This document shows, one piece after another, positions 8,082 through 19,573 of a DNA stretch of 37,009 nucleotides; position 1 is the stretch's first letter, and every line of letters begins with the position of its first letter. A model generated the notes under the pieces. It was not told the DNA's origin. It did not search any database and saw only the letters and a program-made list of their open reading frames with translations. The DNA lies in assembly GCA_016199495.1 (NCBI GenBank), contig JACQGQ010000037.1, positions 1-37,009 of the forward strand, written 5' to 3'. The position numbers were made by a program, and so were the translations under genes. This DNA comes from Chloroflexota bacterium. GTDB taxonomy: Bacteria; Chloroflexota; Dehalococcoidia; Dehalococcoidales; UBA2162.

Positions 8082-10277
8082 TTGTTCCTCTTCCCCCTCA
8101 CCACTCTCCTCCTCAAGCTGTTCCATAATGCGGGCGGCGCGGGGGTAACCGATGTGCAAGCGCCGCTGCAAGAAGGAGGCGGAGATGTGCTGGTGTTCTC
8201 GCGCCAGTTGCCGGGCGGTCTCCAGGAGTGAGTCCGCCGGATAGCCCCCTTTTCGGGCAGTAGTGCCGGTTGGGGCAAGCTCTTCCAGCTTTAGCGAGGG
8301 CGCCTCTTCCCGCCGCTGACTTCCCCAGAGGTAGACCAGCCTCTCCGCCTCGGCATCAGAGACAAAGCACCCCTGGAGGCGTTTCGGCTTACCCGCCTCG
8401 GTCGGCATGTAGAGCATATCCCCTTTACCCAGGAGCTTCTCAGCACCGCCACCATCGATAATAGTACGTGAGTCTACTTGCGAGGTAACCGCGAAGCTAA
8501 TGCGAGTGGGGAAGTTAGCCTTGATTAAGCCGGTAACAACATCTACTGAGGGGCGTTGGGTCGCTACTACCAGGTGAATACCGACAGCCCGGGATAGCTG
8601 GGCGAGACGGCATAGAATCTGCTCGACCTCATCGCCACCGGACATCATTAAATCAGCCAGTTCATCAATGATGAGTACCATATAGGGCATTTTCTCATCC
8701 CCCTGCCTGGTTTTATTGTAACCCTCAATGTTACGGCTACTGGCGCTAGCCAGTTTTTGATAGCGTTGGTTCATCTCCTGGCTGAGCCAGCGCAGTACCC
8801 CCAGGGCTTTATCGGTATCGACGATAACCGGGACAACCAGATGGGGAATACTATTAAACGTGGTCAGTTCTACCCTCTTGGGGTCAATCATAATAAACTT
8901 AACATCATTAGGCGTATTATAGAGCAGCAGGCAGCAGATAATAGAGTTCAAGCAAACCGTCTTACCACTGCCGGTAGCCCCGGCAACCAGCAGATGCGGC
9001 ATCCTCGCCAGGTCAGCGGTTACCGCCTCACCACCAGCCCCCTTACCCAGTGCCAGAGTTAACTTGGACCTGGCTTGCATTTTCTGAAAAACGCTGGTCT
9101 CGATGACGCCACGCAGGCTGACCATGCTGGAAACGGTATTAGGCACTTCAATGCCGACTACCGATTTACCCGGCACCGGGGCTTCAATCCTGATACTGGA
9201 GGCCGCCAGTGCCAGGGCCAGGTCATTAGCCAGTGAATTGATTCTATCAACCTTAACCCTTGTTTTAGACACCTCTTCCAGCTTTACTTTAACATTGCCG
9301 TCTTTATCTCTCTCTCTTACTTCCTTCGTCTTTCTGTCCCAGCCTGGCTCCACACCGAACTGAGTAACCGTTGGCCCCTCGTTTATCTGCGCCACCTTAG
9401 CCTCAACGCCGTAGCTGGCGAGAGCCTCCTCGATAAGCCGGGCTCGGTGCATATTGTCAGCCTGACTAAACTGGACTTCGGGAGACCTATCTAAAATATC
9501 AATCGGTGGTAACCGCCAACCATCAATAGTAACCAGGTCCGGCGATTCACCATACTTCTTCCATACCTCCTGAGCCACCTGTTTCAGTTCCTTTACCGCC
9601 GGGGCAGAAACGCCCGTTGGGATGGCCGCTTTCCTTTCCGGCTCTATCCGCCGAAGTTCAGGAATCACGGTCACTGAAGGTAGTGACGGCTTTGGCTGGC
9701 GGGCCAGCCCGGGAATCGGCCTCTTTTTAGATTGTTTACCTATCCACCGGATTAACCCGGCCGCCAGACGGAAACTGACCCCGGGGACGACTAAAATAGT
9801 ACCGATAATAACTAACCCCAGTATCCGCAGTATGCCGGTAATATCCGTGTAGCCCACGATACCAAAGCTAAAGCTACCCCCCAGGCTAACCCCCCGGAGA
9901 AGACCCTCTCCGGGAAAATAAGCCAGTACTCCCCAGGCGGCCAGGGTAAAGGCAATACCAGCCAGCCAGTAGTGCCAACGACGTATCATTGAGGCTAGCT
10001 TCTGTAGCCATAGCCCTCCGACCAGAGCGGCCACAGCGCTGATGATAAAGACCAGCCCCCAACCAAACTGCCTCAGCGTATCTTTGATGACACCGCCAGC
10101 CCATGAAGTTAGCGCCGCCCATTGCCAGTATAAGAAGGCTAGAAGGATGGCTCCCAAGGTAACGTACCAGTAGCGGAACGGTGAGAGTAGCATAAAAGGC
10201 AGCAGCCCACTCCCCCACGACCTTCTTTGAGGCTTATCTCTGGATTTACCCTCGTTCTTAGACTTCGTCTTAGCCAT
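8076..10277 (-). CDS. ftsK: FtsK/SpoIIIE DNA translocase
   Basis: A membrane-anchored, ATP-driven double-stranded DNA pump for chromosome segregation at the division septum. With start ATG 10277 ([10 protein letters not shown]) it is 733 residues. Four hydrophobic segments lie near 30-60, 72-92, 102-122 and 147-177, followed by a Pro/Lys-rich linker that is very short for FtsK. The motor has Walker A GATGSGKT at 433-440 and Walker [10 protein letters not shown] near 536-544. A C-terminal winged-helix gamma domain ([21 protein letters not shown]) would read KOPS-like sites. The ORF track starts at GTG 10307, but that codon is the edge of the adjacent repeat (GTGAGGTTAG). The ATG has AAAGAG upstream and is preferred. 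The gene is third after udg and rnj on this strand. Confidence 0.95.
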   Translation of the reverse strand: MAKTKSKNEGKSRDKPQRRSWGSGLLPFMLLSPFRYWYVTLGAILLAFLYWQWAALTSWAGGVIKDTLRQFGWGLVFIISAVAALVGGLWLQKLASMIRRWHYWLAGIAFTLAAWGVLAYFPGEGLLRGVSLGGSFSFGIVGYTDITGILRILGLVIIGTILVVPGVSFRLAAGLIRWIGKQSKKRPIPGLARQPKPSLPSVTVIPELRRIEPERKAAIPTGVSAPAVKELKQVAQEVWKKYGESPDLVTIDGWRLPPIDILDRSPEVQFSQADNMHRARLIEEALASYGVEAKVAQINEGPTVTQFGVEPGWDRKTKEVRERDKDGNVKVKLEEVSKTRVKVDRINSLANDLALALAASSIRIEAPVPGKSVVGIEVPNTVSSMVSLRGVIETSVFQKMQARSKLTLALGKGAGGEAVTADLARMPHLLVAGATGSGKTVCLNSIICCLLLYNTPNDVKFIMIDPKRVELTTFNSIPHLVVPVIVDTDKALGVLRWLSQEMNQRYQKLASASSRNIEGYNKTRQGDEKMPYMVLIIDELADLMMSGGDEVEQILCRLAQLSRAVGIHLVVATQRPSVDVVTGLIKANFPTRISFAVTSQVDSRTIIDGGGAEKLLGKGDMLYMPTEAGKPKRLQGCFVSDAEAERLVYLWGSQRREEAPSLKLEELAPTGTTARKGGYPADSLLETARQLAREHQHISASFLQRRLHIGYPRAARIMEQLEEESGEGEEEQL

Positions 10278-10299
10278 CTTACTCTTTAGATTGTTTACT

Positions 10300-10436
10300 A
10301 ACCTCACCCCCTTTATCCCCCTCTCCTTGTGAAGGAGAGGGGGAAGAGATTTTAGAGAGGGGGCATTGCCCCCTCTCTTACTACACTCCCCCTTCCCCCG
10401 TATTTAATACGGGGGAAGGGGGCAGGGGGATAGGTT
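10300..10436. repeat. Modular three-hairpin repeat, best intact copy
   Basis: It begins AACCTCACCCCC and ends GGGGGATAGGTT. Between these lie the three palindromes: CCCCCTCTCCTT-GTG-AAGGAGAGGGGG; AGAGAGGGGGC-ATT-GCCCCCTCTCT; and the CCCCCTTCCCCCGTATT...AATACGGGGG arm pair. It is almost identical to the copy at 2985-3121, differing by a few bases. It separates rnj from ftsK. Confidence 0.88.
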
Positions 10437-10493
10437 GCTCAACAATCATCTTCCTAAGTATTGACTTTGCCAAATGTTTCAGTCGTTAATTGG

Positions 10494-12152
10494 TTACACC
10501 TTGACCATAAAGGGCAGCACCATCGGGTGGCGTCTCGTCTGTTGATAATAAAACTTGTTCAATGTATCTCTAACCTTGGTATTGATAAAGCCCCAATCAG
10601 CCGAGTGGGCGCCGCCATGGTCGAGGACTCGGGCTACCAGGTCACAGCTTTCATCGAGCATATCCTTGGATTCCCTGGTATCAACAAAACCTCGTGAGAT
10701 AATATCGGGACGCCCCACTATCTTACCGGTTTGCCGGTTAACGGCGATAATCACCATCACTATTCCGTCTTTCGATAGCATCTTCCGGTCACGGAGAACA
10801 ACACTGCCAATATCACCGACACTTAGCCCATCAACATAGACGTTACTCGAAGCAACCTTACCGGCTATCTTGCCTGCCTGCGGACCAAGCTCAAGGATAT
10901 CACCGTCTTCGAGCACGAAGATATTGTCTTTAGGGATACCGACTGATTGAGCCAGTTTCGCATGCAGGCTCAAATGGCGGTATTCGCCGTGGATAGGCAT
11001 AAAGAATTTTGGGTTGACCAGAGTTAACAGTAGTTTTAGCTCCTCCTGGCTGGCATGTCCGTGGACATGAACCGGTGCCACCTTATCATAAAATACTTGT
11101 GCCCCTTGCTTGAAGAGGCTATCCACTGTCTTGTTGACCAGCCCTTCATTGCCCGGAATAGGAGTTGCTGAAATAACTACGGTATCACCACGCAGAATGT
11201 GCACCTGGCGGTGGTCCCGGTTAGCCATACGCACCAGGGCTGAAGTAGGCTCGCCTTGACTTCCGGTAGTGACAAAGGCAACCTTGTTACGAGGCATACC
11301 ACGCAGGTCATCCATCCGGGCCAGGACCCCATCCGGTGCCTTAAGATAGCCTAATTCTAACGCCATGTGTGCCGTATCGCTCATACTGCGCCCGACAATA
11401 AAGACACGGCGCTGGTGTTTGGCGGCGGCATCAATAACCTGCTGAACACGCGAAATTAGTGATGAAAAGGTGGTTACAATCACTCTCCCCGGTGCCTCAG
11501 CCATAATATGGTCCAGTGTTTCACCCACCACCTTCTCTGACGGCGTGTAACCGGGTAGCTCAGCATAAGTGGAGTCGGCGAGGAGGAGCAAAACCCCCTG
11601 TCCCCCGAGCAGAGCCAGCCGCGACAACGCCGTCGGTTGGCCGCTAACCGGTGTATAGTCAAGCTTAAAATCTCCGCTATGAACTATGGTGCCAATCGGG
11701 GTAGTTATGATTAGACCGGCAGCATCAGGTATGCTGTGGCAAACCGGGAAGAACTCGACCCTGAATTTCCCCAGTGTAATCTTCTCACCGAACGGCACTA
11801 CCTTTAGACTGGCTCCCGAGAGCGCCTTCCGCTCTTTCAGCTTAACCGAGATAAGACCCCGGGTAAGCTTGGTGGAATAGACAGGGGCATTAAGCTGAGG
11901 CAGCAGATAGGGCAGGGCGCCAATATGGTCCTCATGACCATGGGTGACGACGATACCCTTTATCCTTGCCTGCTTATCCAGCAGGTAGCTAATATCAGGG
12001 ATTACTAAATCAACGCCAAACATCCCTTCCTCGGGGAACATAAGCCCGGCATCGATGATGATGATGTCCTCTTCATACTCCAGCACCATCATGTTTTTGC
12101 CGATTTCACTCAGTCCACCGAGGGGGATTACCTTGAGTCCTGGTTTAGCCAT
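10494..12152 (-). CDS. rnj: Ribonuclease J
   Basis: A 552-residue metallo-beta-lactamase/beta-CASP ribonuclease that degrades and matures RNA by endonucleolytic and 5'-to-3' exonucleolytic cleavage. Zinc-binding HGHEDHIG lies at residues 71-78. The start PLGGLSEIGKNM is typical. VCHSIPDA, SGDFKLDYTP and the later PIHGEYRHL (beta-CASP/C-terminal MBL) are also present, followed by the C-terminal domain. Length fits bacterial RNase J1/J2. The start is ATG with only a weak GGCGG upstream. The glycosylase gene lies 79 nt upstream on the same strand, so the two may be co-transcribed. Confidence 0.95.
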   Translation of the reverse strand: MAKPGLKVIPLGGLSEIGKNMMVLEYEEDIIIIDAGLMFPEEGMFGVDLVIPDISYLLDKQARIKGIVVTHGHEDHIGALPYLLPQLNAPVYSTKLTRGLISVKLKERKALSGASLKVVPFGEKITLGKFRVEFFPVCHSIPDAAGLIITTPIGTIVHSGDFKLDYTPVSGQPTALSRLALLGGQGVLLLLADSTYAELPGYTPSEKVVGETLDHIMAEAPGRVIVTTFSSLISRVQQVIDAAAKHQRRVFIVGRSMSDTAHMALELGYLKAPDGVLARMDDLRGMPRNKVAFVTTGSQGEPTSALVRMANRDHRQVHILRGDTVVISATPIPGNEGLVNKTVDSLFKQGAQVFYDKVAPVHVHGHASQEELKLLLTLVNPKFFMPIHGEYRHLSLHAKLAQSVGIPKDNIFVLEDGDILELGPQAGKIAGKVASSNVYVDGLSVGDIGSVVLRDRKMLSKDGIVMVIIAVNRQTGKIVGRPDIISRGFVDTRESKDMLDESCDLVARVLDHGGAHSADWGFINTKVRDTLNKFYYQQTRRHPMVLPFMVKV

Positions 12153-12231
12153 TTTTCAAACCGCCAACCCCTTTTAGTACTATAGTCGTATCTTAAAACC
12201 TCAAACCTCTTTAACTACTGTTGCCACAGTC

Positions 12232-12834
12232 TTAGACCTCAAACATCTTTAATTGCTCTGGCTGTGGCGCGGCTTCAGTCATACTTTTCGCCTCGACTAA
12301 GAGTGCCGGAATCTTAAGCATATCGGCTCCTATCGTTTGCCGCAAGCCTTGCTGATGAAGAGCCGCCGCCGGATGATACATAGCATAGTAAACGATATTA
12401 TCTTGTTTTTGAGCGGTGCCATGGATTTTACCGATACTCTTACCGGGAAAGAACATCGCCATCGAGTAGCGCCCGAGGGTTACAATCATCCTGGGGCGGA
12501 TTATCTCAATCTGGCGTTCCAGCCATGGTCGGCAAGCAGCAATCTCAGACGGGAGCGGGTCACGGTTTTGCGGGGGACGACTCTTAATCACATTGGCGAT
12601 ATAAACTTGCTCACGTTTCAACCCAATAGAGGCCAGTAATTCATCCAGATATTGTCCCGCCGGGCCAACAAAAGGACGTCCCTGCTGGTCTTCGTACCAG
12701 CCCGGCGCCTCGCCGATAAACATTATCTCAGCATCTTCGGGACCTTCACCTGGTACCGCTTTGGTGCGATGCTTAAACAAACCGCACCGCTGGCAGACAG
12801 CGATTTCCTTATAAAGCTCGCCCAGCGCTGACAT
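12232..12834 (-). CDS. Family 4 (UdgA-type) uracil-DNA glycosylase, one Fe-S cysteine replaced
   Basis: A 200-residue enzyme that removes uracil from DNA in base-excision repair. It has the family-4 core GEAPGWYEDQQGRPFVG (residues 41-57), NVIKSRPPQNRDP (81-93) and a C-terminal HPAAAL motif. Family members normally hold a [4Fe-4S] cluster with four cysteines. Here C14, C17 and C101 are present, but the position normally Cys in KCRPP is Ser85. The cluster may be absent, altered or completed by another ligand. The tail QLKMF (194-198) resembles the DnaN sliding-clamp binding motif QL(S/D)LF. It is the first gene of the udg-rnj pair. Confidence 0.93.
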   Translation of the reverse strand: MSALGELYKEIAVCQRCGLFKHRTKAVPGEGPEDAEIMFIGEAPGWYEDQQGRPFVGPAGQYLDELLASIGLKREQVYIANVIKSRPPQNRDPLPSEIAACRPWLERQIEIIRPRMIVTLGRYSMAMFFPGKSIGKIHGTAQKQDNIVYYAMYHPAAALHQQGLRQTIGADMLKIPALLVEAKSMTEAAPQPEQLKMFEV

Positions 12835-12970
12835 CTTATACTACTAACTTAAACAGGAAAGCCTAATTAGTCTTGTGCCTATGATAACACGACTAATATG
12901 TCAAGTCAATTTAGTGGGATATTTTCAAGCCTATCCCGGTATCATCTCTATTAGAAATCTTCTCTACCTG

Positions 12971-13004
12971 TTGACAGCATCAGTGCCCCGTTGTAGACTT
13001 CAAC
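12971..13004 (+). promoter_or_regulatory. glyA promoter candidate with a near-palindrome over the -10
   Basis: TTGACA at 12971-12976, a 17-nt spacer, then TAGACT at 12994-12999. The -10 lies inside GTTGTAGACTTCAAC (12990-13004), which differs by one base from the perfect palindrome in front of the antitoxin gene at 19042-19056. A start site 7 nt after the -10 would fall at the AGGAGG ribosome-binding site, leaving an unusually short leader, so the call is tentative. Confidence 0.4.
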
Positions 13005-13014
13005 AGGAGGAAAA

Positions 13015-14259
13015 ATGAAATTTTTAAGCCAAATAGACCCGGAAATCAGCCATGCCCTCGATTTAGAGGCGAAGCGACAAAAGGAAACAGTAAACCTTAT
13101 CGCTTCTGAGAACTATGCCAGCCGGGCTGTGCTTGAAGCTCAAGGCTCGTTTCTAACCAACAAATACGCTGAGGGTTATCCCCGGCGCCGCTACTATGGT
13201 GGTTGTGAAAATATGGATATAGTGGAAACCTTAGCCATCGAGCGGGCAAAAGAGCTGTTCCATGCTGAGCACGCTAATGTCCAGCCGCATAGCGGAACTC
13301 AGGCTAATATGGCAGTATATTATGCCCTATTAGAGTATGGTGATACCGTTATGGGCATGAGCCTGACTCACGGTGGCCATCTTACCCACGGTGATAAAGT
13401 AAGCTTCTCCGGCAAATCATATAATTTTATCCTCTACGGTGTTAACCGGGAAACAGAAAGGATTGACTACCCGGAGCTAGAGAGGCTGGCCTTAAAGCAC
13501 CAGCCCAAGCTGATTGTCGCTGGCGCCAGTGCTTATCCCCGTATTATCGATTTTGAGCGCTTCCGCCATATTGCCGACCTGGTAGGCGCCAAACTCATCG
13601 TTGATATGGCGCACATCGCCGGGATGATAGCTGTCGGTCTACATCCTTCCCCTGTACCCTATGCCGATGTCATAACCTCAACTACCCATAAGACGCTACG
13701 TGGTCCCCGGAGCGGGTTCATTTTATGTCGCCGCCAGTTGGCTGCGGCAATAGATGAGGCTGTCTTTCCCCAAATGCAGGGCGGACCCCTAATGCAGGCC
13801 GTTGCTGCCAAAGCGGTCGCCTTCCACGAAGCGATGCAACCTGACTTCGCCGACTATCAACGTGCCACGCTGGACAACGCCCTTGTTCTGGCCAGTGAAC
13901 TGGAGCGACTAGGGTTACGCCTCATCTCAGGAGGAACAGACAATCACCTGGTTTTGGTCGACCTCAGCGGAAGCGGTGTCACCGGCAAAGAGGCCGAAGA
14001 GGCTCTAGGCAGGGTCGGTATTGTTATTAATCGGAATAGCATTCCTTTTGACCCACGCCCGGCAATAATCACCAGTGGCATCAGACTGGGCACACCGGCG
14101 GTAACTACCCGTGGTTTCGGCAAAGAGGAAATAAGACAGATTGCTTCACTAATTGTCGCAGTAATCGCTAATCCGGACAAGCCCAATATTGAAAAGCAGG
14201 TAAGGCAGGCAGTTAGCCAGATGTGTTCCCGCTTCCCGGTACCCGGGATTGATGACTGA
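13015..14259 (+). CDS. glyA: Serine hydroxymethyltransferase
   Basis: A PLP enzyme that interconverts serine plus tetrahydrofolate with glycine plus methylene-tetrahydrofolate and is the main entry of one-carbon units. At 414 residues it is full length. Visible features include the [10 protein letters not shown] segment, [13 protein letters not shown], the [14 protein letters not shown] loop, [11 protein letters not shown] and the PLP-lysine motif [11 protein letters not shown] with K226. The ATG start has a perfect AGGAGG 5 nt upstream. It is divergent from the udg-rnj pair across a 180-nt gap. A strong terminator-like hairpin at 14391-14413 follows. Confidence 0.97.
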   Translation: MKFLSQIDPEISHALDLEAKRQKETVNLIASENYASRAVLEAQGSFLTNKYAEGYPRRRYYGGCENMDIVETLAIERAKELFHAEHANVQPHSGTQANMAVYYALLEYGDTVMGMSLTHGGHLTHGDKVSFSGKSYNFILYGVNRETERIDYPELERLALKHQPKLIVAGASAYPRIIDFERFRHIADLVGAKLIVDMAHIAGMIAVGLHPSPVPYADVITSTTHKTLRGPRSGFILCRRQLAAAIDEAVFPQMQGGPLMQAVAAKAVAFHEAMQPDFADYQRATLDNALVLASELERLGLRLISGGTDNHLVLVDLSGSGVTGKEAEEALGRVGIVINRNSIPFDPRPAIITSGIRLGTPAVTTRGFGKEEIRQIASLIVAVIANPDKPNIEKQVRQAVSQMCSRFPVPGIDD

Positions 14260-14270
14260 AATTATTTGAT

Positions 14271-14466
14271 AACCCCATCCCCTGTATCCCCTTCCCCTTG
14301 TTAAGGGGAAGGGGAATTTGTTTGTTTGAGAGAGGCAAAGCCTCTCTCAAACCCTCTCCCAAAAGGCATTACTGCCAAACTGAGTCGTTTAAGAGGGGCT
14401 GACGCCCCTCTTTTTAATATCTTCCCTCTCTCCTTTGAAGGAGAGTGGGATAAAGGGGGTGAGATG
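14271..14466. repeat. Modular palindromic repeat cluster, diverged copy
   Basis: Four hairpins in series: CCCCTTCCCCTT-GTT-AAGGGGAAGGGG; TTTGAGAGAGGC-AAA-GCCTCTCTCAAA; AAGAGGGGC-TGAC-GCCCCTCTT; and CCCTCTCTCCTT...AAGGAGAGTGGG. The right end GGGGGTGAGATGG and left end CCCCATCCCC echo the family termini. It fills the glyA-prs gap. Confidence 0.75.
14391..14413 (+). terminator. Terminator downstream of glyA, within the repeat
   Basis: A 9-bp stem AAGAGGGGC/GCCCCTCTT with a TGAC loop runs directly into TTTAAT. Confidence 0.7.
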
Positions 14467-14481
14467 GATAACAAATAGTGC

Positions 14482-14487
14482 TATAAT
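14482..14487 (+). promoter_or_regulatory. -10 element of a likely prs promoter
   Basis: TATAAT lies 37 nt before the prs ATG. No convincing -35 is seen. The -35 position falls at the edge of the repeat (GTGAGA). Confidence 0.35.
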
Positions 14488-14523
14488 GAAGCCATCTATT
14501 TTGAATTAAAGAAAGGATATGAC

Positions 14524-15465
14524 ATGGACGAATTGAAAGTGTTCACCGGTAATGCCCACCCGGCCCTGGCACAGGCAATCACCGAATATCTGGATATGCC
14601 CTTAGGCCGGTCCGAGGTTTTTGAGTTCAGTAACGAAAATATCTTCGTTCGTATCCTGGATAATGTCCGCCAGCGAGATACTTTTGTCGTGCAACCCATC
14701 TGCTCTCCGGTCAATAAGAGCCTGGTTGAGCTATTGATTATGATTGATGCCTTAAAGCGTGCCTCGGCCGAGCGCATTACCGCCGTAGTGCCCTACTACG
14801 GCTATAGTCGCACCGATAAAAAAGACCAGCCCCGCGTCCCGATAACCGCCAGGTTAATAGCTGACCTGCTCACGGTAGCTGGTGCCAATCGGCTGCTGAC
14901 CGTGGACTTGCACGCCCCGCAGATTCAAGGCTTTTTTAACATACCCGTTGATGAACTGACGGCTCTCTACCTGCTGAGCGATTATTTTAAGAAGAAAGAT
15001 TTTAATGACCTGGTGGTGGTGGCCACTGATATCGGTATTTCTAAACGAGCCCGAGACCTGGCAGCCAAGCTTAATGCCCCGCTGGCGATTATGGAAAAGA
15101 GACGGTTGGGTAATATCGACCAGACGGAGACGCTTAATGTTATCGGGGAGGTAAAAGGCAAGGTAGCCCTGACCATGGATGATGAAATAGATACCGCTGG
15201 CTCACTGGTAGATACTGTCGCCACCTTAATAAAGCACGGCGCCAAGCAGGTATATGCTTGCTGCACCCACCCCATATTTTCCGGTCCAGCTATCCAGAGA
15301 ATAGCCTCGTGCCCGGTGAAGGAGGTGGTCGTGACTGACACTGTGCCCGTCGCCAATAATAAGAAACTGGCAAAAATTACTGTTCTACCGATAGCCCCCC
15401 TGCTGGGTGAAGCTATCCACCGTATTCATAGCGGGCAATCCATCGGGGCGATGTTTGAGCAATGA
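14524..15465 (+). CDS. prs: Ribose-phosphate pyrophosphokinase (PRPP synthetase)
   Basis: Makes 5-phosphoribosyl-1-pyrophosphate from ribose 5-phosphate and ATP for purine, pyrimidine, His and NAD synthesis. At 313 residues it is full length. Features are FTGNAHPALA, the FEFSNENIFVRI segment, the PYYGYSRTDKKDQPR ATP loop, the metal-binding TVDLHAPQIQGFF, the catalytic Lys/Arg flap MEKRR and the PRPP loop TMDDEIDTAGSL. Some signature positions differ from the usual form: ATDIGISKRARDLA replaces the common SPDxGGxxRA, and DDEIDTAG replaces DDxIDTAG. This suggests a lineage variant rather than a defect. The start ATG has GAAAGGA upstream. Confidence 0.95.
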   Translation: MDELKVFTGNAHPALAQAITEYLDMPLGRSEVFEFSNENIFVRILDNVRQRDTFVVQPICSPVNKSLVELLIMIDALKRASAERITAVVPYYGYSRTDKKDQPRVPITARLIADLLTVAGANRLLTVDLHAPQIQGFFNIPVDELTALYLLSDYFKKKDFNDLVVVATDIGISKRARDLAAKLNAPLAIMEKRRLGNIDQTETLNVIGEVKGKVALTMDDEIDTAGSLVDTVATLIKHGAKQVYACCTHPIFSGPAIQRIASCPVKEVVVTDTVPVANNKKLAKITVLPIAPLLGEAIHRIHSGQSIGAMFEQ

Positions 15466-15466
15466 T

Positions 15467-15803
15467 AACCTCACCCCCTTAATCCCCCTCTCCTTGTGAA
15501 GGAGAGGGGGAAATACAGGTTTTGAAGGGGCTTCGCCCCTTCAATCTGCTCCTGATAAAGGGGAAGGGGAGAGACATTAGAAAAGGGGCGCTAGCCCCTC
15601 TGAGACGCCCTGTTAGTCTAAGCTCCCCCGAAGGAAAGGGAGAAGTCCTTCCATGCCATAGTAAGGGTTAGAGAGGGGTAAAGCCCTTTCAGGATTTAGA
15701 AAAGGGATACGGAAGGAGAGTTAAAGAGAGGCTTCGCCTCTCTTATGTAAACCAATGCCCCTTCCCCTTATCAAGGGGAAGGGGATAAAGGGGATGGGGT
15801 TAT
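15467..15803. repeat. Extended modular palindromic repeat cluster
   Basis: This fills the whole prs-secA gap of 366 nt, and no gene is seen in it. It opens AACCTCACCCCCTTAAT with the CCCCCTCTCC/GGAGAGGGGG hairpin. It then has TTGAAGGGGC-TTC-GCCCCTTCAA (15518-15545), several decayed hairpins, AAGAGAGGC-TTC-GCCTCTCTT near 15725, and CCCCTTCCCCTT...AAGGGGAAGGGG with a closing GGATGGGGTTATT. It looks like two or more copies inserted side by side and partly degraded. Confidence 0.75.
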
Positions 15804-15831
15804 TAGGTGAACTCGAAGGAGAGAGTGAGAC

Positions 15832-18624
<2,793 letters not shown>

Positions 18625-18636
18625 CTTAGCTTGTTT

Positions 18637-18980
18637 ATTAACCCACCCTCCGACCCCCTTACCCAATGTAGTGTCTTATAAGTTCATTGAATAATTCTTC
18701 TCACTTTCCTAAAGGGAGACTGAGAAGGATTTCTCTTTAAGCAGTCGTCAAAATCCCCCTTAATCCCCCTTTGGCAAAGGGGGAGACGAAAGAGATTAAA
18801 GCAACTTATTTACGAGACAGACTCCTAGTAGGGAAGGGAAACTCTAAGAGAGGTGAAGCCCCTCTTATATATCCAAAGCCCCTTCTCCTTAAGGGGGAGT
18901 CTGAGAGGGGCTTCGCCCCTCTCAAAAATCACTTTCCCTTCCCCTTAAAAAGGGGAAGGGGATAAAGGGGATAGGGTTAT
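18637..18980. repeat. Modular palindromic repeat cluster, decayed
   Basis: It occupies most of the 451-nt secA-antitoxin gap, with no gene seen. Recognisable modules are CCCCCTTTGGCAAAGGGGG near 18766-18783, CCCCTTCTCCTT-AAGGGGGAG, GAGAGGGGC-TTC-GCCCCTCTC near 18902-18924, CCCCTTCCCC...GGGGAAGGGG and the terminal GGGGATAGGGTTAT. The segment after it, 18981-19075, is the promoter region of the antitoxin gene. Confidence 0.7.
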
Positions 18981-19008
18981 AGTAAAAATAAAAGGGTGAA
19001 AGGGTTGC

Positions 19009-19056
19009 TTGACAAGGCAGAATGGCCTTTGCTATAATATGGTTGTAGACTACAAC
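19009..19056 (+). promoter_or_regulatory. Strong promoter with palindromic operator for the antitoxin-toxin pair
   Basis: A consensus -35 TTGACA (19009-19014) is followed after 18 nt by a consensus -10 TATAAT (19033-19038). The expected start site near 19045 lies within the perfect 7-1-7 palindrome GTTGTAG-A-CTACAAC (19042-19056). This position suits a repressor site, most simply for the HTH antitoxin encoded 19 nt downstream. A GGAGG ribosome-binding site follows at 19066-19070. Confidence 0.75.
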
Positions 19057-19075
19057 TATATTTCTGGAGGATAAG

Positions 19076-19573
19076 ATGACCAGCCAAAGAGAAGATGACT
19101 TAATCAGTGTCCGGGAAGCCGCCCGGGAGTGCGGGCGGAATATGGAAACTGTCCGCCGCTGGATTTGGGGCGGCAAATTGCCCGCCCAAAAGCTCGGTAA
19201 CCAGCTTTTCATCAAGCGGAGTGACTTCGCCGGCTTTTGCCGCGAGACGGCTATCCGGGAATACGAAGCCAAACCCAGGCCCGATTTTCCGGAGCGGGCG
19301 ATAGTTTTTCAAGAAAGACTGAAAGCCAAGGGAGTCAAGCCAATCGATACCGCCGAAGAAATTCGTAAGATGCGGGAGGAGCGTATGAATGAACTGGAAC
19401 AGCGTTTGCCTCAACCAGAAACCATGGTAAAACCGGGGAGTAAGGCTAACCTCATTAAGAGAATGCGGAAGCTGCGTGAAAGCATACGTACCAGGGTCGG
19501 AAACCTGGATGCGGCCGGGACGATAGAACAACTTCGTGAGGAGAGAATGAATGAACTCACGCGTCTGCGTTGA
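19076..19573 (+). CDS. HTH (excisionase/MerR-like) antitoxin with duplicated C-terminal motif
   Basis: A 165-residue protein. The N terminus (about 8-55: LISVREAARECGRNMETVRRWIWGGKLPAQKLGNQLFIKRSD) is a helix-turn-helix of the excisionase/MerR-like DNA-binding type. The C-terminal half is charged and helical and carries two copies of a short motif, MREERMNELEQR (99-110) and LREERMNELTRLR (153-165), sharing the eight residues REERMNEL. Such REER-type helices are common in VapB antitoxins that wrap a PIN toxin. The toxin gene overlaps its end by 23 nt. It probably represses its own promoter through the palindrome at 19042. Two toxin-binding helices in one antitoxin chain is unusual. Confidence 0.82.
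   Translation: MTSQREDDLISVREAARECGRNMETVRRWIWGGKLPAQKLGNQLFIKRSDFAGFCRETAIREYEAKPRPDFPERAIVFQERLKAKGVKPIDTAEEIRKMREERMNELEQRLPQPETMVKPGSKANLIKRMRKLRESIRTRVGNLDAAGTIEQLREERMNELTRLR

Noticed and set aside
10278-10307. GTG 10307 as the ftsK start
   Set aside because: The codon belongs to the repeat edge (GTGAGGTTAG). ATG 10277 with AAAGAG upstream is more credible.
14982-15356. 124-aa minus-strand ORF opposite prs
   Set aside because: Ser/Thr-rich antisense translation of a clear prs gene.
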